Below are positions 1 to 8,765 of a stretch of DNA of 64,000 nt, in pieces; position 1 is the first letter of the stretch; the number at the start of each line of letters is the position of its first letter. The stretch spans positions 124,001-188,000 of the forward strand of contig NZ_ARYH01000002.1 of assembly GCF_000685235.1 (NCBI RefSeq), read 5' to 3'. The stretch is from Hyphomonas adhaerens MHS-3. Its GTDB lineage: Bacteria; Pseudomonadota; Alphaproteobacteria; Caulobacterales; Hyphomonadaceae. Under the pieces are notes generated by a model that searched no databases, was not told where the DNA came from, and was given only the letters and a program-made list of their open reading frames with translations. The translations under genes were made by a program, and so were the position numbers.

Positions 1-2
1 CC

Positions 3-206
3 AAGGCGGGATCTGCGGACCTGGTCGGCCTCTCTCTTCGCGATGCGCGCGAACAGTTTGAGCGTGAATATCTGGCATTGCAGATCACAAGGTTTAACGG
101 GAATATTTCCCGGACGGCTGAATTCATTGGAATGGAGCGCTCTGCACTCCATAGAAAATTAAAGGCTTTGGGTGTAGCGTCCGGGACGAGCCGGCAAGAC
201 AGCTGA
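3..206 (+). CDS. ntrX: NtrX response regulator, C-terminal end (partial)
   Basis: The window opens inside this gene; 67 codons and the stop are visible. What is seen is the Fis-type helix-turn-helix that ends NtrC-family regulators: a helix rich in acidic residues, then the segment [20 protein letters not shown], which has the usual recognition-helix form. NtrX is the response regulator of the NtrY/NtrX pair (nitrogen, redox and envelope control). The assignment over NtrC or another family member rests on the downstream order trkA-trkH-hfq-hflX-mazG, which is characteristic of ntrX in alphaproteobacteria. The receiver and AAA+ domains lie outside the window. Confidence 0.8.
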   Translation, partial: KAGSADLVGLSLRDAREQFEREYLALQITRFNGNISRTAEFIGMERSALHRKLKALGVASGTSRQDS

Positions 207-226
207 TGTCGGCGGAAGGCTGAGGA

Positions 227-1600
227 ATGCGCGTTCTTATCTGCGGGGCTGGCCGGGTCGGACACGGCATCGCGCGGCGTCTTGCTCGCGAAAAGCACGA
301 TATCACGATTATTGATGAGGATCCGGACCTGGTTGACCAGGTTTCGACCGATCTGGATGTGCGCGGCTATGCCGGGCACGCGGCACATCCGGATGTGCTG
401 AAGCGAGCGGGTGCCGCAGACTGCGAAATGATCATCGCAGTGACCCATTTCGACGAAATCAACATGGTGATCTGCCAGATCGCCCACACGCTCTTTTCGG
501 TGCCGTTCAAGATCGCCCGCGTGCGAGATCAATCCTATATCGACCCGGCCTGGAAGAATATTTTCTCCCGCGAAGGCCTGCCAATCGACATGGTGATCTC
601 GCCCGAGGTCGAGGTTGGCGAAGCGATTCTTCAGCGTCTGCGGACCCCAGGGGCGATCATGTCTGCTTCGTTCGGGAGAGGGAAAGTCCGCCTGCTCGGT
701 CTAGAAATTGCCGAAAATAATCCACTGCTCGATACAGCGGTCGATCAGATCCGTGGCCTGTTCCCGGATCTGTCTGCCCGCATCATCGGGATCGGGACGG
801 GGGATACGGTACGCGCGCCGAAAGGCAGCGACGTGCTGAAGCCGGGGGATCGCGCCTATATTGCCGTGCTGGATTCCCACGCAGAACGGTTGACCTCCAT
901 CTTTAACCGGAATGTCGAGCGATCCGATCACATCGTGATCGTTGGCGGCGGGAATGTCGGGCTTTATGTCGCCCAGACGCTCGAACGTGAAAGCAACAAA
1001 CGTATCCGATTGATTGAAAACGATCCTGAGCGCGCCAACACGGCCGTGGCAGGGGTCAAGCGCTCCATCGTGATTCAGGGAGACGGTCTCAATCCTGATA
1101 TTCTTACGGAAGCGGGCGCATCCAAAGCGGATTTCGTTGTCGCAATCACCAATGACGACAAGACAAACCTGCTGATTTCCAATCTTGCCAAGCGCGCCGG
1201 GGCCAAACGTACGCTGGCATTGGTAAATGCAACAGAGCTCGCCGGGCTGGCACATGACATGCGGGTCGACGCCGTGCTCGACCCTCGTGCACTGACCGTT
1301 TCGCAGATCCTGTTGCGCATGCGCCGTGGACGTATCCTGGGACTGCAGTCGCTTGAAGACGGGCAGGCGGAAGTCGCGGAGGGTGTCACCCTCGAGTCTT
1401 CCTCCCTGATCGGAAAACCAACAGGCTATGACGACCTGCCAGACGGTGTAACGGCAGCGGCGATTGTACGGGGTGACGAGGTCATCATCGCCGGGCCGGA
1501 AACCGTTGTTCGAACTGAAGACCGCCTGATCGTTTTCTACGAGGAGGAGCTGGTCCGGAAAGTGGAGAAATTCTTCCGCGTCAGTCCGGACTTCTTCTAA
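227..1600 (+). CDS. trkA: Trk system potassium uptake protein TrkA
   Basis: Peripheral NAD-binding regulatory subunit of the Trk potassium transporter; it sits on the cytoplasmic face of TrkH and gates it. The 457-residue length fits the double RCK form: two RCK-N Rossmann domains, the first with GAGRVG at residues 7-12 and the second with GGGNVG near residue 240, each followed by an RCK-C (TrkA-C) domain. The ATG is preceded by a purine-rich GGAAGGCTGAGGA stretch. It begins 20 bases after ntrX and ends 4 bases before trkH, so the two Trk genes are almost certainly co-transcribed. Confidence 0.95.
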   Translation: MRVLICGAGRVGHGIARRLAREKHDITIIDEDPDLVDQVSTDLDVRGYAGHAAHPDVLKRAGAADCEMIIAVTHFDEINMVICQIAHTLFSVPFKIARVRDQSYIDPAWKNIFSREGLPIDMVISPEVEVGEAILQRLRTPGAIMSASFGRGKVRLLGLEIAENNPLLDTAVDQIRGLFPDLSARIIGIGTGDTVRAPKGSDVLKPGDRAYIAVLDSHAERLTSIFNRNVERSDHIVIVGGGNVGLYVAQTLERESNKRIRLIENDPERANTAVAGVKRSIVIQGDGLNPDILTEAGASKADFVVAITNDDKTNLLISNLAKRAGAKRTLALVNATELAGLAHDMRVDAVLDPRALTVSQILLRMRRGRILGLQSLEDGQAEVAEGVTLESSSLIGKPTGYDDLPDGVTAAAIVRGDEVIIAGPETVVRTEDRLIVFYEEELVRKVEKFFRVSPDFF

Positions 1601-1604
1601 GCGC

Positions 1605-3011
1605 ATGAACTACGCATCCGTTGTCCGCATCCTGGCACTCGTGATGCTGATCCTCGCGGGCTCAAGCTTGCCTGCGATCCTGACAGCGCTGGCCTATGGA
1701 GAAAACGAGCAGGTTTTTGCTTTCCTTGCCATGGTGCTCGGGATCAGCGTGATCAGCACGAGCATTCTGTTCCTGACGCCCCGGCCGAAACAGAAAGCCC
1801 GTCCGTCAGACGCGCTCGGACTTGTGCTCCTTTGGTGGTTCCTGGCGCCCGTGGCAGCGTGTCTTCCATTCGTGGTCGGAGTTCAGAATGCGTCCTTGCT
1901 GCAAGCAATCCATGAAGCGACTGCCTGCCTGACAACCACAGGCCAATCCGTCATCGCGGTGGAAGGCAATCTGTGGCCGGCCAGTCTGATCGTTTGGCGG
2001 GGCACCCTGCACCTTTTGGGTGGAGCGGCCTCAATCATCATGGCTGCCAGTGTGTTGGCCGCACTGAACCTGGGAGGGCCCGGCATCCATCGCAGCGTCC
2101 TGTTCGTGATGCCGGAGACGAGTTTCTTCGATGCGGTTCCGAAAGTTGCGCGTTCAGTCGTTCTCATCATGGTCGTGTCGATCACGGTAACGGTTCTTGC
2201 TCTGGAACTGGCTGGCGTATCGGCGGGGCGGGCTTTCTCCGATGCGGTAAGTGTCTGGACGACCGGGCTGGTGGATCCCGCGCCATATGGCCGCGCAAAT
2301 GCCGGGGCGGTCGCAGATGTCATTCTGGCCATCGGCCTGGTGGGCGGCGCATTGGGATTGGCCGTGGCTCTCCCGCTGAGGGAGCGCCGCTTTCTGCAGG
2401 CCGTGACAGATCCGGAGACACGGGTGTTCATGCTGCTCGTCGGCATTTTTACGGTAATGGCAATTGCGTCTGGCCTGGGCTTTCTGGAATCACTCGGCTG
2501 GTCGATTTCAGCATTGGCGACCTCCGGTTTACCGCTGGGCAGCGCTGACACCTGGGACAATGTGCCTTTGCCGGTGTTCGTGCTGCCGGCGCTGATAGGC
2601 GGATCGGCCTTGTCCGCCGCGGGTGGGGTGAAGATCGCCCGGCTGATCGTTCTTTCCCGGCGAGCCGGACTGGAGTTCCGGCAGCTGGGGTATCGCCGGT
2701 CCGTTCTGGGGTTCCGGTTCCGTGACAGGGAAATGGATGAGCGAAGCGTGATTGGCGTTTGGGTTTACCTGATCGCCTACATTCTGTCCGTGTTCCTGGT
2801 CATGGTTGGATTTGCCTTCACCGGTTTGCCTCTTGAATCCTCGATACGGCTGGCGATTGGTTGCCTGACCAATTCCGGTGGCCTTGTCGTGGGCCACGTT
2901 GCCCAGCTGGATCAGGCTGCCTCAGTTTTAGCCATTTTCTCGATGTTACTGGGCAGACTGGAGATTCTGGCGATCATTCCTGCAATTTCTATCAGTTTCT
3001 GGCGGGGGTAG
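1605..3011 (+). CDS. trkH: Trk potassium transporter membrane subunit TrkH
   Basis: Potassium-translocating inner membrane subunit that partners TrkA. The 468-residue protein is hydrophobic throughout and has the four-fold M1-P-M2 repeat of the SKT family; the pore-loop segments can be seen as TTTGQS, WTTGLVDP, LATSGLPLG and CLTNSGG, of which the last has the filter-like S-G-G. It starts 4 bases after the trkA stop, which indicates translational coupling. Family and role are secure from context; which ion it prefers (K+ or Na+) cannot be read from the sequence. Confidence 0.93.
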   Translation: MNYASVVRILALVMLILAGSSLPAILTALAYGENEQVFAFLAMVLGISVISTSILFLTPRPKQKARPSDALGLVLLWWFLAPVAACLPFVVGVQNASLLQAIHEATACLTTTGQSVIAVEGNLWPASLIVWRGTLHLLGGAASIIMAASVLAALNLGGPGIHRSVLFVMPETSFFDAVPKVARSVVLIMVVSITVTVLALELAGVSAGRAFSDAVSVWTTGLVDPAPYGRANAGAVADVILAIGLVGGALGLAVALPLRERRFLQAVTDPETRVFMLLVGIFTVMAIASGLGFLESLGWSISALATSGLPLGSADTWDNVPLPVFVLPALIGGSALSAAGGVKIARLIVLSRRAGLEFRQLGYRRSVLGFRFRDREMDERSVIGVWVYLIAYILSVFLVMVGFAFTGLPLESSIRLAIGCLTNSGGLVVGHVAQLDQAASVLAIFSMLLGRLEILAIIPAISISFWRG

Positions 3012-3087
3012 ATGGGGTTGCCCCTTGCGAAAGCTCTTCAATCCAGTTAGCCCGCGATCATAACAAGAACAACAGGACTAACCTGCT

Positions 3088-3336
3088 ATGTCGGCTGATA
3101 AAAAACAGAACCTTCAGGATGCTTTCCTCAACGCCGTCCGCAAATCGCGCACGCCGCTGACGGTTTTTCTTGTGAACGGCGTGAAGCTGCAGGGTGTGGT
3201 GACTTGGTTTGACAATTTCTGTGTGTTGCTGCGTGGCGATGGTCGTCCACCGCAGCTTGTCTACAAGCACGCCATTTCCACAATTGCCCCGAGCGCACCT
3301 GTACAGCTCTTCGACGAAGAGATTGACAAGGAATAG
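3088..3336 (+). CDS. hfq: RNA chaperone Hfq
   Basis: Hexameric Sm-like protein that pairs small RNAs with messenger RNAs. The 82 residues hold the Sm1 motif (LQDAFLN...[17 protein letters not shown]) and the Sm2 motif with YKHAIST, the KH of which binds the uridine-rich 3' end of small RNAs on the proximal face. The C-terminal tail is short, as usual for alphaproteobacterial Hfq. It is separated from trkH by 76 bases and followed closely by hflX, the widespread hfq-hflX pair. Confidence 0.97.
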   Translation: MSADKKQNLQDAFLNAVRKSRTPLTVFLVNGVKLQGVVTWFDNFCVLLRGDGRPPQLVYKHAISTIAPSAPVQLFDEEIDKE

Positions 3337-3342
3337 AGCTTA

Positions 3343-4668
3343 TTGGGCGACAAGCTGATCGATCGTCTCCCCGCGCCGGAAATTGCTGGCGCGATTATTC
3401 CCTGGTTCACTCCAGCAAATAGACCGTCGACTGACCGGATAGAAGAGACGGCTGGCCTGATCCAGGCACTAGGCTGCGAGCTCGCCTTTCTGCGTCCGGA
3501 ACAAGTGCGGCAAGTCAACTCAGCCCAGCTCCTGTCTGGCGGCATCCTGAATCGTCTCGCGGATGACCTCGAAGCAAGTGATTGCACTCTGGCCGTTGTC
3601 GATGGCGCGCTGACGCCGGTGCAGCAGCGGAATCTCGAGAAAAAGCTGGGCGTGAAAGTCATTGACCGGACGGGCTTGATCCTTGAGATCTTCGGACTGC
3701 GCGCGCGGACAAAAGAAGGCCGGTTGCAGGTCGAATTGGCGCGGTTGTTGTACGAACGCTCCCGGCTTGTACGGACATGGACCCACCTTGAGCGCCAACG
3801 TGGGGGTGGAGGGTTTCTGTCCGGACCCGGTGAGAGCCAGCTGGAAGCCGACCGGCGAATGCTGGACGACAAGATTGTACGACTGAAATCGGAGTTGGAC
3901 GATGTGCGCCGTACGCGCGCCGTTCAGCGTGCTGGCCGCCAGCGAACCGGAAAGCCGGTTGTGGCTCTCGTCGGATACACGAATGCCGGCAAGTCGACGC
4001 TCTTCAACCGGCTGACAGGCGCGGACGTGTTTGCCAAGGACATGCCGTTTGCAACGCTGGATCCGACCATCCGCCGTCTCGACTTGCCCACGCTGGGAGA
4101 GGCTGCGTTGATCGATACGGTCGGATTTATCACGGACCTGCCCACACACCTGATCGATAGTTTCCAGGCAACCCTGGAAGAAGCGATGCAGGCGGACTTG
4201 CTGGTTCATGTGAGGGACAGGTCGAGTCCGGCAGATCAGGAGCAGGCCGAGGATGTTCTCCGCGTGCTGGAACGCCTGGAACAAGAAACCGGCTTGCCTT
4301 TGCCGCCGATGATTGAAGCCTGGAACAAGGTGGACCTGTTGCCGCCGGACCGGGCGGACGCGCTTGCCATGTCTGCTGAGGTGCAGGAGGAACACCCCGC
4401 AGTATTGGTGTCTGCGGTCACTGGGGAGGGGATGGACGCCCTCCTTGCGGCAATCGAACGGGGATTGCTGCGCAGTGCCGCAAAAGTGAGGGTAATCCTG
4501 CGGCCGGAGGATGGCCGGGCACGGGCATGGCTTCACAGGAATGGCGAAGTTCTGACCGACGAGATGCAGGACAATGCCACATCCATGATGACTGTCCGGC
4601 TAAAAACGGATCGGCTTGGCCAGTTTCAGGCAGAATTCCCGTCTATAGAGATCGAGCCGGCCGACTAG
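3343..4668 (+). CDS. hflX: Ribosome-associated GTPase HflX
   Basis: GTPase that splits or rescues stalled ribosomes, especially under stress. The N-terminal HflX domain contains the glycine-rich RGGGGFLSGPGESQLE segment; the GTPase domain follows with P-loop GYTNAGKST at residues 211-219, G3 DTVGF, G4 NKVD and G5 SAVTG. The length of 441 residues is normal. The start is a TTG 6 bases past the hfq stop, with AAGGAA inside the end of hfq as a plausible ribosome binding site; no ATG or GTG gives a full N-terminal domain. The gene ends on a CTAG tetranucleotide shared with the stop of the convergent mazG. Confidence 0.95.
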   Translation: MGDKLIDRLPAPEIAGAIIPWFTPANRPSTDRIEETAGLIQALGCELAFLRPEQVRQVNSAQLLSGGILNRLADDLEASDCTLAVVDGALTPVQQRNLEKKLGVKVIDRTGLILEIFGLRARTKEGRLQVELARLLYERSRLVRTWTHLERQRGGGGFLSGPGESQLEADRRMLDDKIVRLKSELDDVRRTRAVQRAGRQRTGKPVVALVGYTNAGKSTLFNRLTGADVFAKDMPFATLDPTIRRLDLPTLGEAALIDTVGFITDLPTHLIDSFQATLEEAMQADLLVHVRDRSSPADQEQAEDVLRVLERLEQETGLPLPPMIEAWNKVDLLPPDRADALAMSAEVQEEHPAVLVSAVTGEGMDALLAAIERGLLRSAAKVRVILRPEDGRARAWLHRNGEVLTDEMQDNATSMMTVRLKTDRLGQFQAEFPSIEIEPAD

Positions 4669-5498
4669 GTTGGCGTCTCGGTTTTCTTCACCGCCTTCCA
4701 GAGGTTTTCCTGCGCGTCGAGGTCGAGTGAGGCAAAGTCCTTTCCCCGGTCGGCAGCCAAGGATTCCATGGCACGGAAACGGCGTTCGAACTTTGCATTG
4801 GCTTGCCGCAATGCCACCTCCGGATCAATGTTCAGGCGCCGGGCGAGGTTTGCCGCAACGAAGAGCAGGTCTCCGACCTCATCCATGATCGCGTCTTCTT
4901 CACCGCTGGCGATCGCCTCCTTCACCTCTGCTGTTTCCTCATCCAGCTTGTCGAAGATCTGTTCGGCTTCGGTCCAGTCAAAGCCCGTACGAGCGGCACG
5001 CTTCTGAAGTTTCTCGGCGCGAAGCAATGCGGGCAGGGAGAGGGCGACTCCGTCCAGTGCGCTTGCGGCGTCTTCTCCTTGCGCTTTGGCAGCGCGTTCC
5101 TCAGCCTTTACGATTTCCCACGCCACGATCTGGTCATCAGAGGAGCGGTTGTCGGTCGTCTCAAAGACATGTGGATGGCGCCGCACCATTTTTTCGTTGA
5201 TTGCGGCGGCAACATCCGCAGCTTCGAAGGCCCCTTCTTCTGCGGCCATCTGGCTGTGAAACGCGACCTGGAAAAGCAGGTCTCCCAACTCCTCCCGCAA
5301 GTCGTTCATGTTGCCGCGCTCGATCGCATCAGCAACTTCGTAGGCTTCTTCAATTGTGTAGGGTGCAATTGATTGGAAGGTCTGCTCCAGGTCCCATGGG
5401 CAGCCACCGTCAGGGCTGCGCAGGCGGGCCATGATGTCGAGCAGACGAACAAATTCTTTCGCTGCGCGTTGTTGGGGCGACGGGTCGGATCGATCCAT
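4665..5498 (-). CDS. mazG: Nucleoside triphosphate pyrophosphohydrolase MazG
   Basis: House-cleaning enzyme that hydrolyses (d)NTPs to monophosphate and pyrophosphate and influences the stringent response. There are two MazG repeats: the first with GGCPWDLEQTF and the metal-binding run EEAYEVADAI...REELGDLLFQ, the second with the weaker EEDAIMDEVGDLLF run. I chose the ATG at 5498 (MDRSDPSPQQ), giving 277 residues; the reading frame stays open 57 bases upstream but that extension shows no homology. It is convergent with hflX and shares the CTAG stop. Confidence 0.94.
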   Translation of the reverse strand: MDRSDPSPQQRAAKEFVRLLDIMARLRSPDGGCPWDLEQTFQSIAPYTIEEAYEVADAIERGNMNDLREELGDLLFQVAFHSQMAAEEGAFEAADVAAAINEKMVRRHPHVFETTDNRSSDDQIVAWEIVKAEERAAKAQGEDAASALDGVALSLPALLRAEKLQKRAARTGFDWTEAEQIFDKLDEETAEVKEAIASGEEDAIMDEVGDLLFVAANLARRLNIDPEVALRQANAKFERRFRAMESLAADRGKDFASLDLDAQENLWKAVKKTETPT

Positions 5499-5666
5499 GA
5501 AGCCGTTCCTGTTGATTTGGCTGGGCCGTTTCAGGCGGGAATATGCCATGGGCATGGCGTTGACGACAAAGCCGGAATGGATTGACTTTACCGGCGGTGC
5601 AAGAGACGTGAAGGCCTACAGACTTGTATTCTGCACATCCAATGAGCCAAAGACGAGGCGCCGTTC

Positions 5667-6539
5667 ATGAAAGATCGTACGATCCTGATAGGCATTGACT
5701 GGGGCGCCTCAACCTTTCGTGCCTGGGCCTTCGACGAGGAAGGCGAGGTCATCGGCGGAATTTCTGTGCCCGACGGCATCCTGACCCATTCTGGGGATGC
5801 ATTGGGACGACTCAAGTTTCACATCAATGAGTGGCTGAGCGAGTGGCCTCAGGTTCCGATCATTGCTTGCGGAGGTATTGGTGGTTCGCAAGGTATCCAG
5901 AATGTCGATCACCGGTCCGTACCGATGATGATTGCGGACCTCCCTAAGCACCTTGCGGTTGCCCATGGTATTCACATCGTGCCTGGGCTGAAACAGGCTT
6001 CGCCGCCTGATGTCATGCGAGGCGAGGAAACGCAGCTGTTTGCGCTCGATGAATCTATCGGCGCGGTTTGTTTCCCTGGAACCCACACCAAGCATGTAAC
6101 CGTGGAACATGGGCGCATTATCGGCTTCACGACCGAGATAACCGGTGAACTACGTGCATTGCTGACGGCAAATGGAGGGCTGCAGACTCCGCAGGATGTG
6201 GAACAGGAATTCAGCGAGGCGGTGTTTCGCGAATGGGTCGAGTATTCACTCGACCCCGACGATGCGGCGTCGCCATTTGCAGTTCGCGCCGCGCGCATGA
6301 CCGGGTTACTGGATCCCAAGCATCATGAAGCAGCGTTAACGGGCTTGTTGATCGGAGCAGATATCGCGGCTCATTATGACCCGGGCGATGAACTGACCCT
6401 GGTTGCCGATGGTGCGATCCTGGAATCCTATCGGCTTGCACTCGATACCCTGGGAGCCGAGTTTGACGAATTGTCGGCAGAGGAAGCAACGCAGGACGGT
6501 CTGTTTGAACTGGCGGAAGAAGCGGGGCTGATCGGATGA
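5667..6539 (+). CDS. dgoK: 2-dehydro-3-deoxygalactonokinase (DgoK family)
   Basis: Sugar-acid kinase that phosphorylates 2-dehydro-3-deoxygalactonate (KDGal) in De Ley-Doudoroff type galactose or galactonate breakdown. Seen: an N-terminal GIDWGASTFRAW phosphate-loop segment of the ASKHA fold, GGIGGSQG, and the family segment CFPGTHTKHV followed by FTTEITGELRALL. At 290 residues it has the usual length. Its stop overlaps the start of the next gene (ATGATG), so it is coupled to a lactonase. No dgoA aldolase or dgoD dehydratase lies in the window, so the exact sugar acid is not shown. Confidence 0.85.
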   Translation: MKDRTILIGIDWGASTFRAWAFDEEGEVIGGISVPDGILTHSGDALGRLKFHINEWLSEWPQVPIIACGGIGGSQGIQNVDHRSVPMMIADLPKHLAVAHGIHIVPGLKQASPPDVMRGEETQLFALDESIGAVCFPGTHTKHVTVEHGRIIGFTTEITGELRALLTANGGLQTPQDVEQEFSEAVFREWVEYSLDPDDAASPFAVRAARMTGLLDPKHHEAALTGLLIGADIAAHYDPGDELTLVADGAILESYRLALDTLGAEFDELSAEEATQDGLFELAEEAGLIG

Positions 6540-7420
6540 TGCTGGCGCCGGAATGCGTCGCCCCGACGGGGTGTGTGCTGGGCGAAGGCCCGGTTTGGAG
6601 CGAGACGGAGGGGTTTCTCTGGTGGGTCGATATCAAGCGCGCCAAGCTGCACCGCTATAATCCAAGAACAGGCAATACGCGCCGTTACGACCTGCCGCTT
6701 CGGGCGAGTTCCATTGCGCTGTATGAGGGCCACTTCCTCATGGTGGGAGACCGTGAAATCGGCATCTATGATCCGTCCACAGAGGTGTATGATCGGATTT
6801 GCCTGATCGAAGGCGAGCCGGAGGGAAACCGAACAAATGATGGCGGGGTGGCGCCGGACGGCTCCTTCTGGTTCGGGACCATGGACGATTCGGAAAAAGA
6901 AGCGCGCGGCAGCTATTTCAGATATGGGGCCGACAAGGCGCTCACCCAGTTGCGGCTGCCATCTGTCATGGCGACCAACACAATGCAGTTTTCTCCCGAC
7001 GGACGCACTTTCTATACGTGTGATAGCGTTGAGCAGGAAATCCTTGCCTACGATTTTGATCCCGACTCCGGTGCCCTGAGTGGCCGGCGGGTTTTTGCCT
7101 CGACATACGAGTTCGGTGGCTTTCCGGACGGATCGGCGATTGATTCGGAAGGGTGCCTCTGGACTTGCCTCTGGGGCGCTTCGAGGGTTGTCCGGTACAC
7201 GCCGGAAGGGGAAGTCGACCAGGTCATCATTCTGGCGGCGCCGCGGCCGACCAGTGTGGCTTTCGGCGGCCCTGATCTGAGGACCATGTTCATCACCACT
7301 GCCAGGGCAGGGATGAGCTTTCCTCAACTGGATGCCCGGCCATTGTCCGGAAGCCTGTTTGCCGTTCAGGTGGATGTACCGGGGCTCCCGGCACGGGAGT
7401 TTGGCCAACCTGGGCTTTGA
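6536..7420 (+). CDS. SMP-30/gluconolactonase family sugar lactonase
   Basis: Calcium- or zinc-dependent six-bladed beta-propeller lactonase that opens aldonolactones. The metal-site segments are present in order: the Glu in LGEGPVW near the N-terminus, the Asn in RTNDGGVAPDG, the Asn in ATNTMQFSPDG, and the Asp in FPDGSAIDSEG. Being translationally coupled to the DgoK-like kinase, it probably supplies the acid (for example galactonate) that is later dehydrated and phosphorylated. The family assignment is firm; the substrate is inferred from the neighbour only. Confidence 0.88.
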   Translation: MMLAPECVAPTGCVLGEGPVWSETEGFLWWVDIKRAKLHRYNPRTGNTRRYDLPLRASSIALYEGHFLMVGDREIGIYDPSTEVYDRICLIEGEPEGNRTNDGGVAPDGSFWFGTMDDSEKEARGSYFRYGADKALTQLRLPSVMATNTMQFSPDGRTFYTCDSVEQEILAYDFDPDSGALSGRRVFASTYEFGGFPDGSAIDSEGCLWTCLWGASRVVRYTPEGEVDQVIILAAPRPTSVAFGGPDLRTMFITTARAGMSFPQLDARPLSGSLFAVQVDVPGLPAREFGQPGL

Positions 7421-7542
7421 GACGGGCTCTTGCGCAGGTTTGAAAGGCACCTCACATGCCTTCACATTGAAATTGGTGTAGTTTAGGCGTGGACGTAGCG
7501 GCTCAAACCCGCTAACTCCCCGCTTTTCAAGAGAGTGTCGGA

Positions 7543-7752
7543 ATGGCCGATAAGGTGAAGAAGAAACGGGTCGGGCCCATCACGTTCCTGCGCCAGGTGC
7601 GCGCGGAAGGGAACAAGGTGACCTGGACGTCGCGTCAGGAAACGATTCAGGCAACGATATTCGTTGTCATAATGTCGGTCCTTATCGCGCTCTTCCTGTT
7701 TGCTGCCGATTTCTTGATCAACTTGTTTGTTAAAGCGATCACCGGCCTTTGA
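7543..7752 (+). CDS. secE: Preprotein translocase subunit SecE
   Basis: Small clamp subunit of the SecYEG channel. The 69-residue protein has the short single-helix form: a basic amphipathic N-terminal segment with FLRQVRAEGNKVTW, a form of the highly conserved FxxEVxxExxKVxW, then one membrane helix (about residues 38-60). It is followed 39 bases later by nusG, the usual partner. Confidence 0.96.
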   Translation: MADKVKKKRVGPITFLRQVRAEGNKVTWTSRQETIQATIFVVIMSVLIALFLFAADFLINLFVKAITGL

Positions 7753-7791
7753 GGCTTGTGACGGACCGATTTCAAGGAGTGCGCTGGCCCC

Positions 7792-8334
7792 ATGGCTGAA
7801 GCGAAATGGTACATCGTCCATGCCTATTCCAACTTCGAAAAGAAGGTGGCGGCAACGATTCTCGAACAAGCCCAACGTAAGGGGCTGTCTGATCTGATCG
7901 AGGATATTCAGGTTCCCACCGAAGAAGTGGTTGAAGTTGCGCGTGGCAAGAAAAAGACCGTGGAGCGCCGTCATTTTCCCGGCTACGTGCTTCTGAAGAC
8001 GGTCATGACCGACGATGTGTACCACCTAGTAAAGGATACACCGAAAGTTTCCGGCTTCCTGGGTGCTGAAGGTGGCAAGAAGCCACTGCCAGTTCGCCAG
8101 CGCGAAGTTGACCGGATTCTCGGTACGGCAACCGACTCGGATGCTGATCGCCCACGCCCGAAAATCTCGTTCGAGGTTGGCGAGCAGGTGCAGGTTAATG
8201 ACGGTCCGTTCCAGGGGTTCGAGGGCGCCGTCGAAGAGATCGACGAGGCCAATGGACGCCTCAAAGTGACTGTTTCCATTTTTGGACGCGGAACTCCGGT
8301 AGATCTGGAATTCGAGCAAGTCACCAAAGTCTGA
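7792..8334 (+). CDS. nusG: Transcription termination/antitermination factor NusG
   Basis: Universal elongation factor that binds RNA polymerase through its NGN domain and Rho or ribosomal protein S10 through its KOW domain. N-terminal AKWYIVHAYSNFEKKVA is the start of NGN; the KOW motif is FEVGEQVQVNDGPFQGFEG near residue 125-143. The 180-residue length is standard. Unusually, it is followed by a tRNA and an outer-membrane protein gene instead of rplK. Confidence 0.97.
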   Translation: MAEAKWYIVHAYSNFEKKVAATILEQAQRKGLSDLIEDIQVPTEEVVEVARGKKKTVERRHFPGYVLLKTVMTDDVYHLVKDTPKVSGFLGAEGGKKPLPVRQREVDRILGTATDSDADRPRPKISFEVGEQVQVNDGPFQGFEGAVEEIDEANGRLKVTVSIFGRGTPVDLEFEQVTKV

Positions 8335-8416
8335 CCAAATCAGGAGGTTTTAAGCGCGAACGTCTGCCGGTCGCGCTTGAATCCTCACAACATGGGTTGT
8401 ATTTGCCAACCCCAGT

Positions 8417-8493
8417 GCCGCCTTAGCTCAGTCGGTTAGAGCGCTAGATTGTGGATCTAGAGGTCCCCCGTTCGAACCGGGGAGGCGGTACCA
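8417..8493 (+). tRNA. tRNA-His (anticodon GTG), atypical A73 type
   Basis: A complete cloverleaf can be folded by eye: acceptor GCCGCCT pairs with AGGCGGT (ending in a G1-U72 wobble), the D arm begins TAGCTC, the anticodon arm CTAGA-TTGTGGA-TCTAG exposes GTG, the T arm is CCCCG-TTCGAAC-CGGGG, and A73 precedes an encoded CCA. Most bacterial tRNA-His genes encode G at -1 opposite C73. Here -1 is T and 73 is A, matching the divergent tRNA-His described for a large group of alphaproteobacteria with a correspondingly altered histidyl-tRNA synthetase. Confidence 0.97.
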
Positions 8494-8765
8494 TTTCTTC
8501 TGGATATATTGTTGCACTCACTGCAGTTTTTATGGAACTCGCGGGAACGAATTTCTATCTCGAGCGTAATTTGACGAGCTCGATGCAATCTGTTGCAAAA
8601 GGGCCGCGGTAGGAAGGAAATCCCTGCCGTTTCGGAGGCTTCACTCCCAAAAGGGGCTCGCAGCGAGAGTAAATTGAGTTTAATCAGGAATCATCGGGTA
8701 ATGTGCCCGAATGAACCTGCGGCCGAGGACAATCCCGTCTTTCGGCACATAAAAGGGGATTGAGT
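8494..8765 (+). other. Intergenic leader of the OmpA-type gene
   Basis: No convincing ORF. The stretch holds short hairpin-capable segments (GGTAGG with CCTGCC near 8610-8630; CTCGC-A-GCGAG near 8657-8667) and ends with AAAAGGGG, a strong ribosome binding site 6 bases before the ATG at 8766. A long structured 5' untranslated region for an abundant outer-membrane protein is plausible, but I could not pick a promoter with confidence. Confidence 0.4.

Noticed and set aside
7421..7542. tRNA-Trp expected in front of secE
   Set aside because: No cloverleaf or GTTCGA-type T loop could be found in this spacer.
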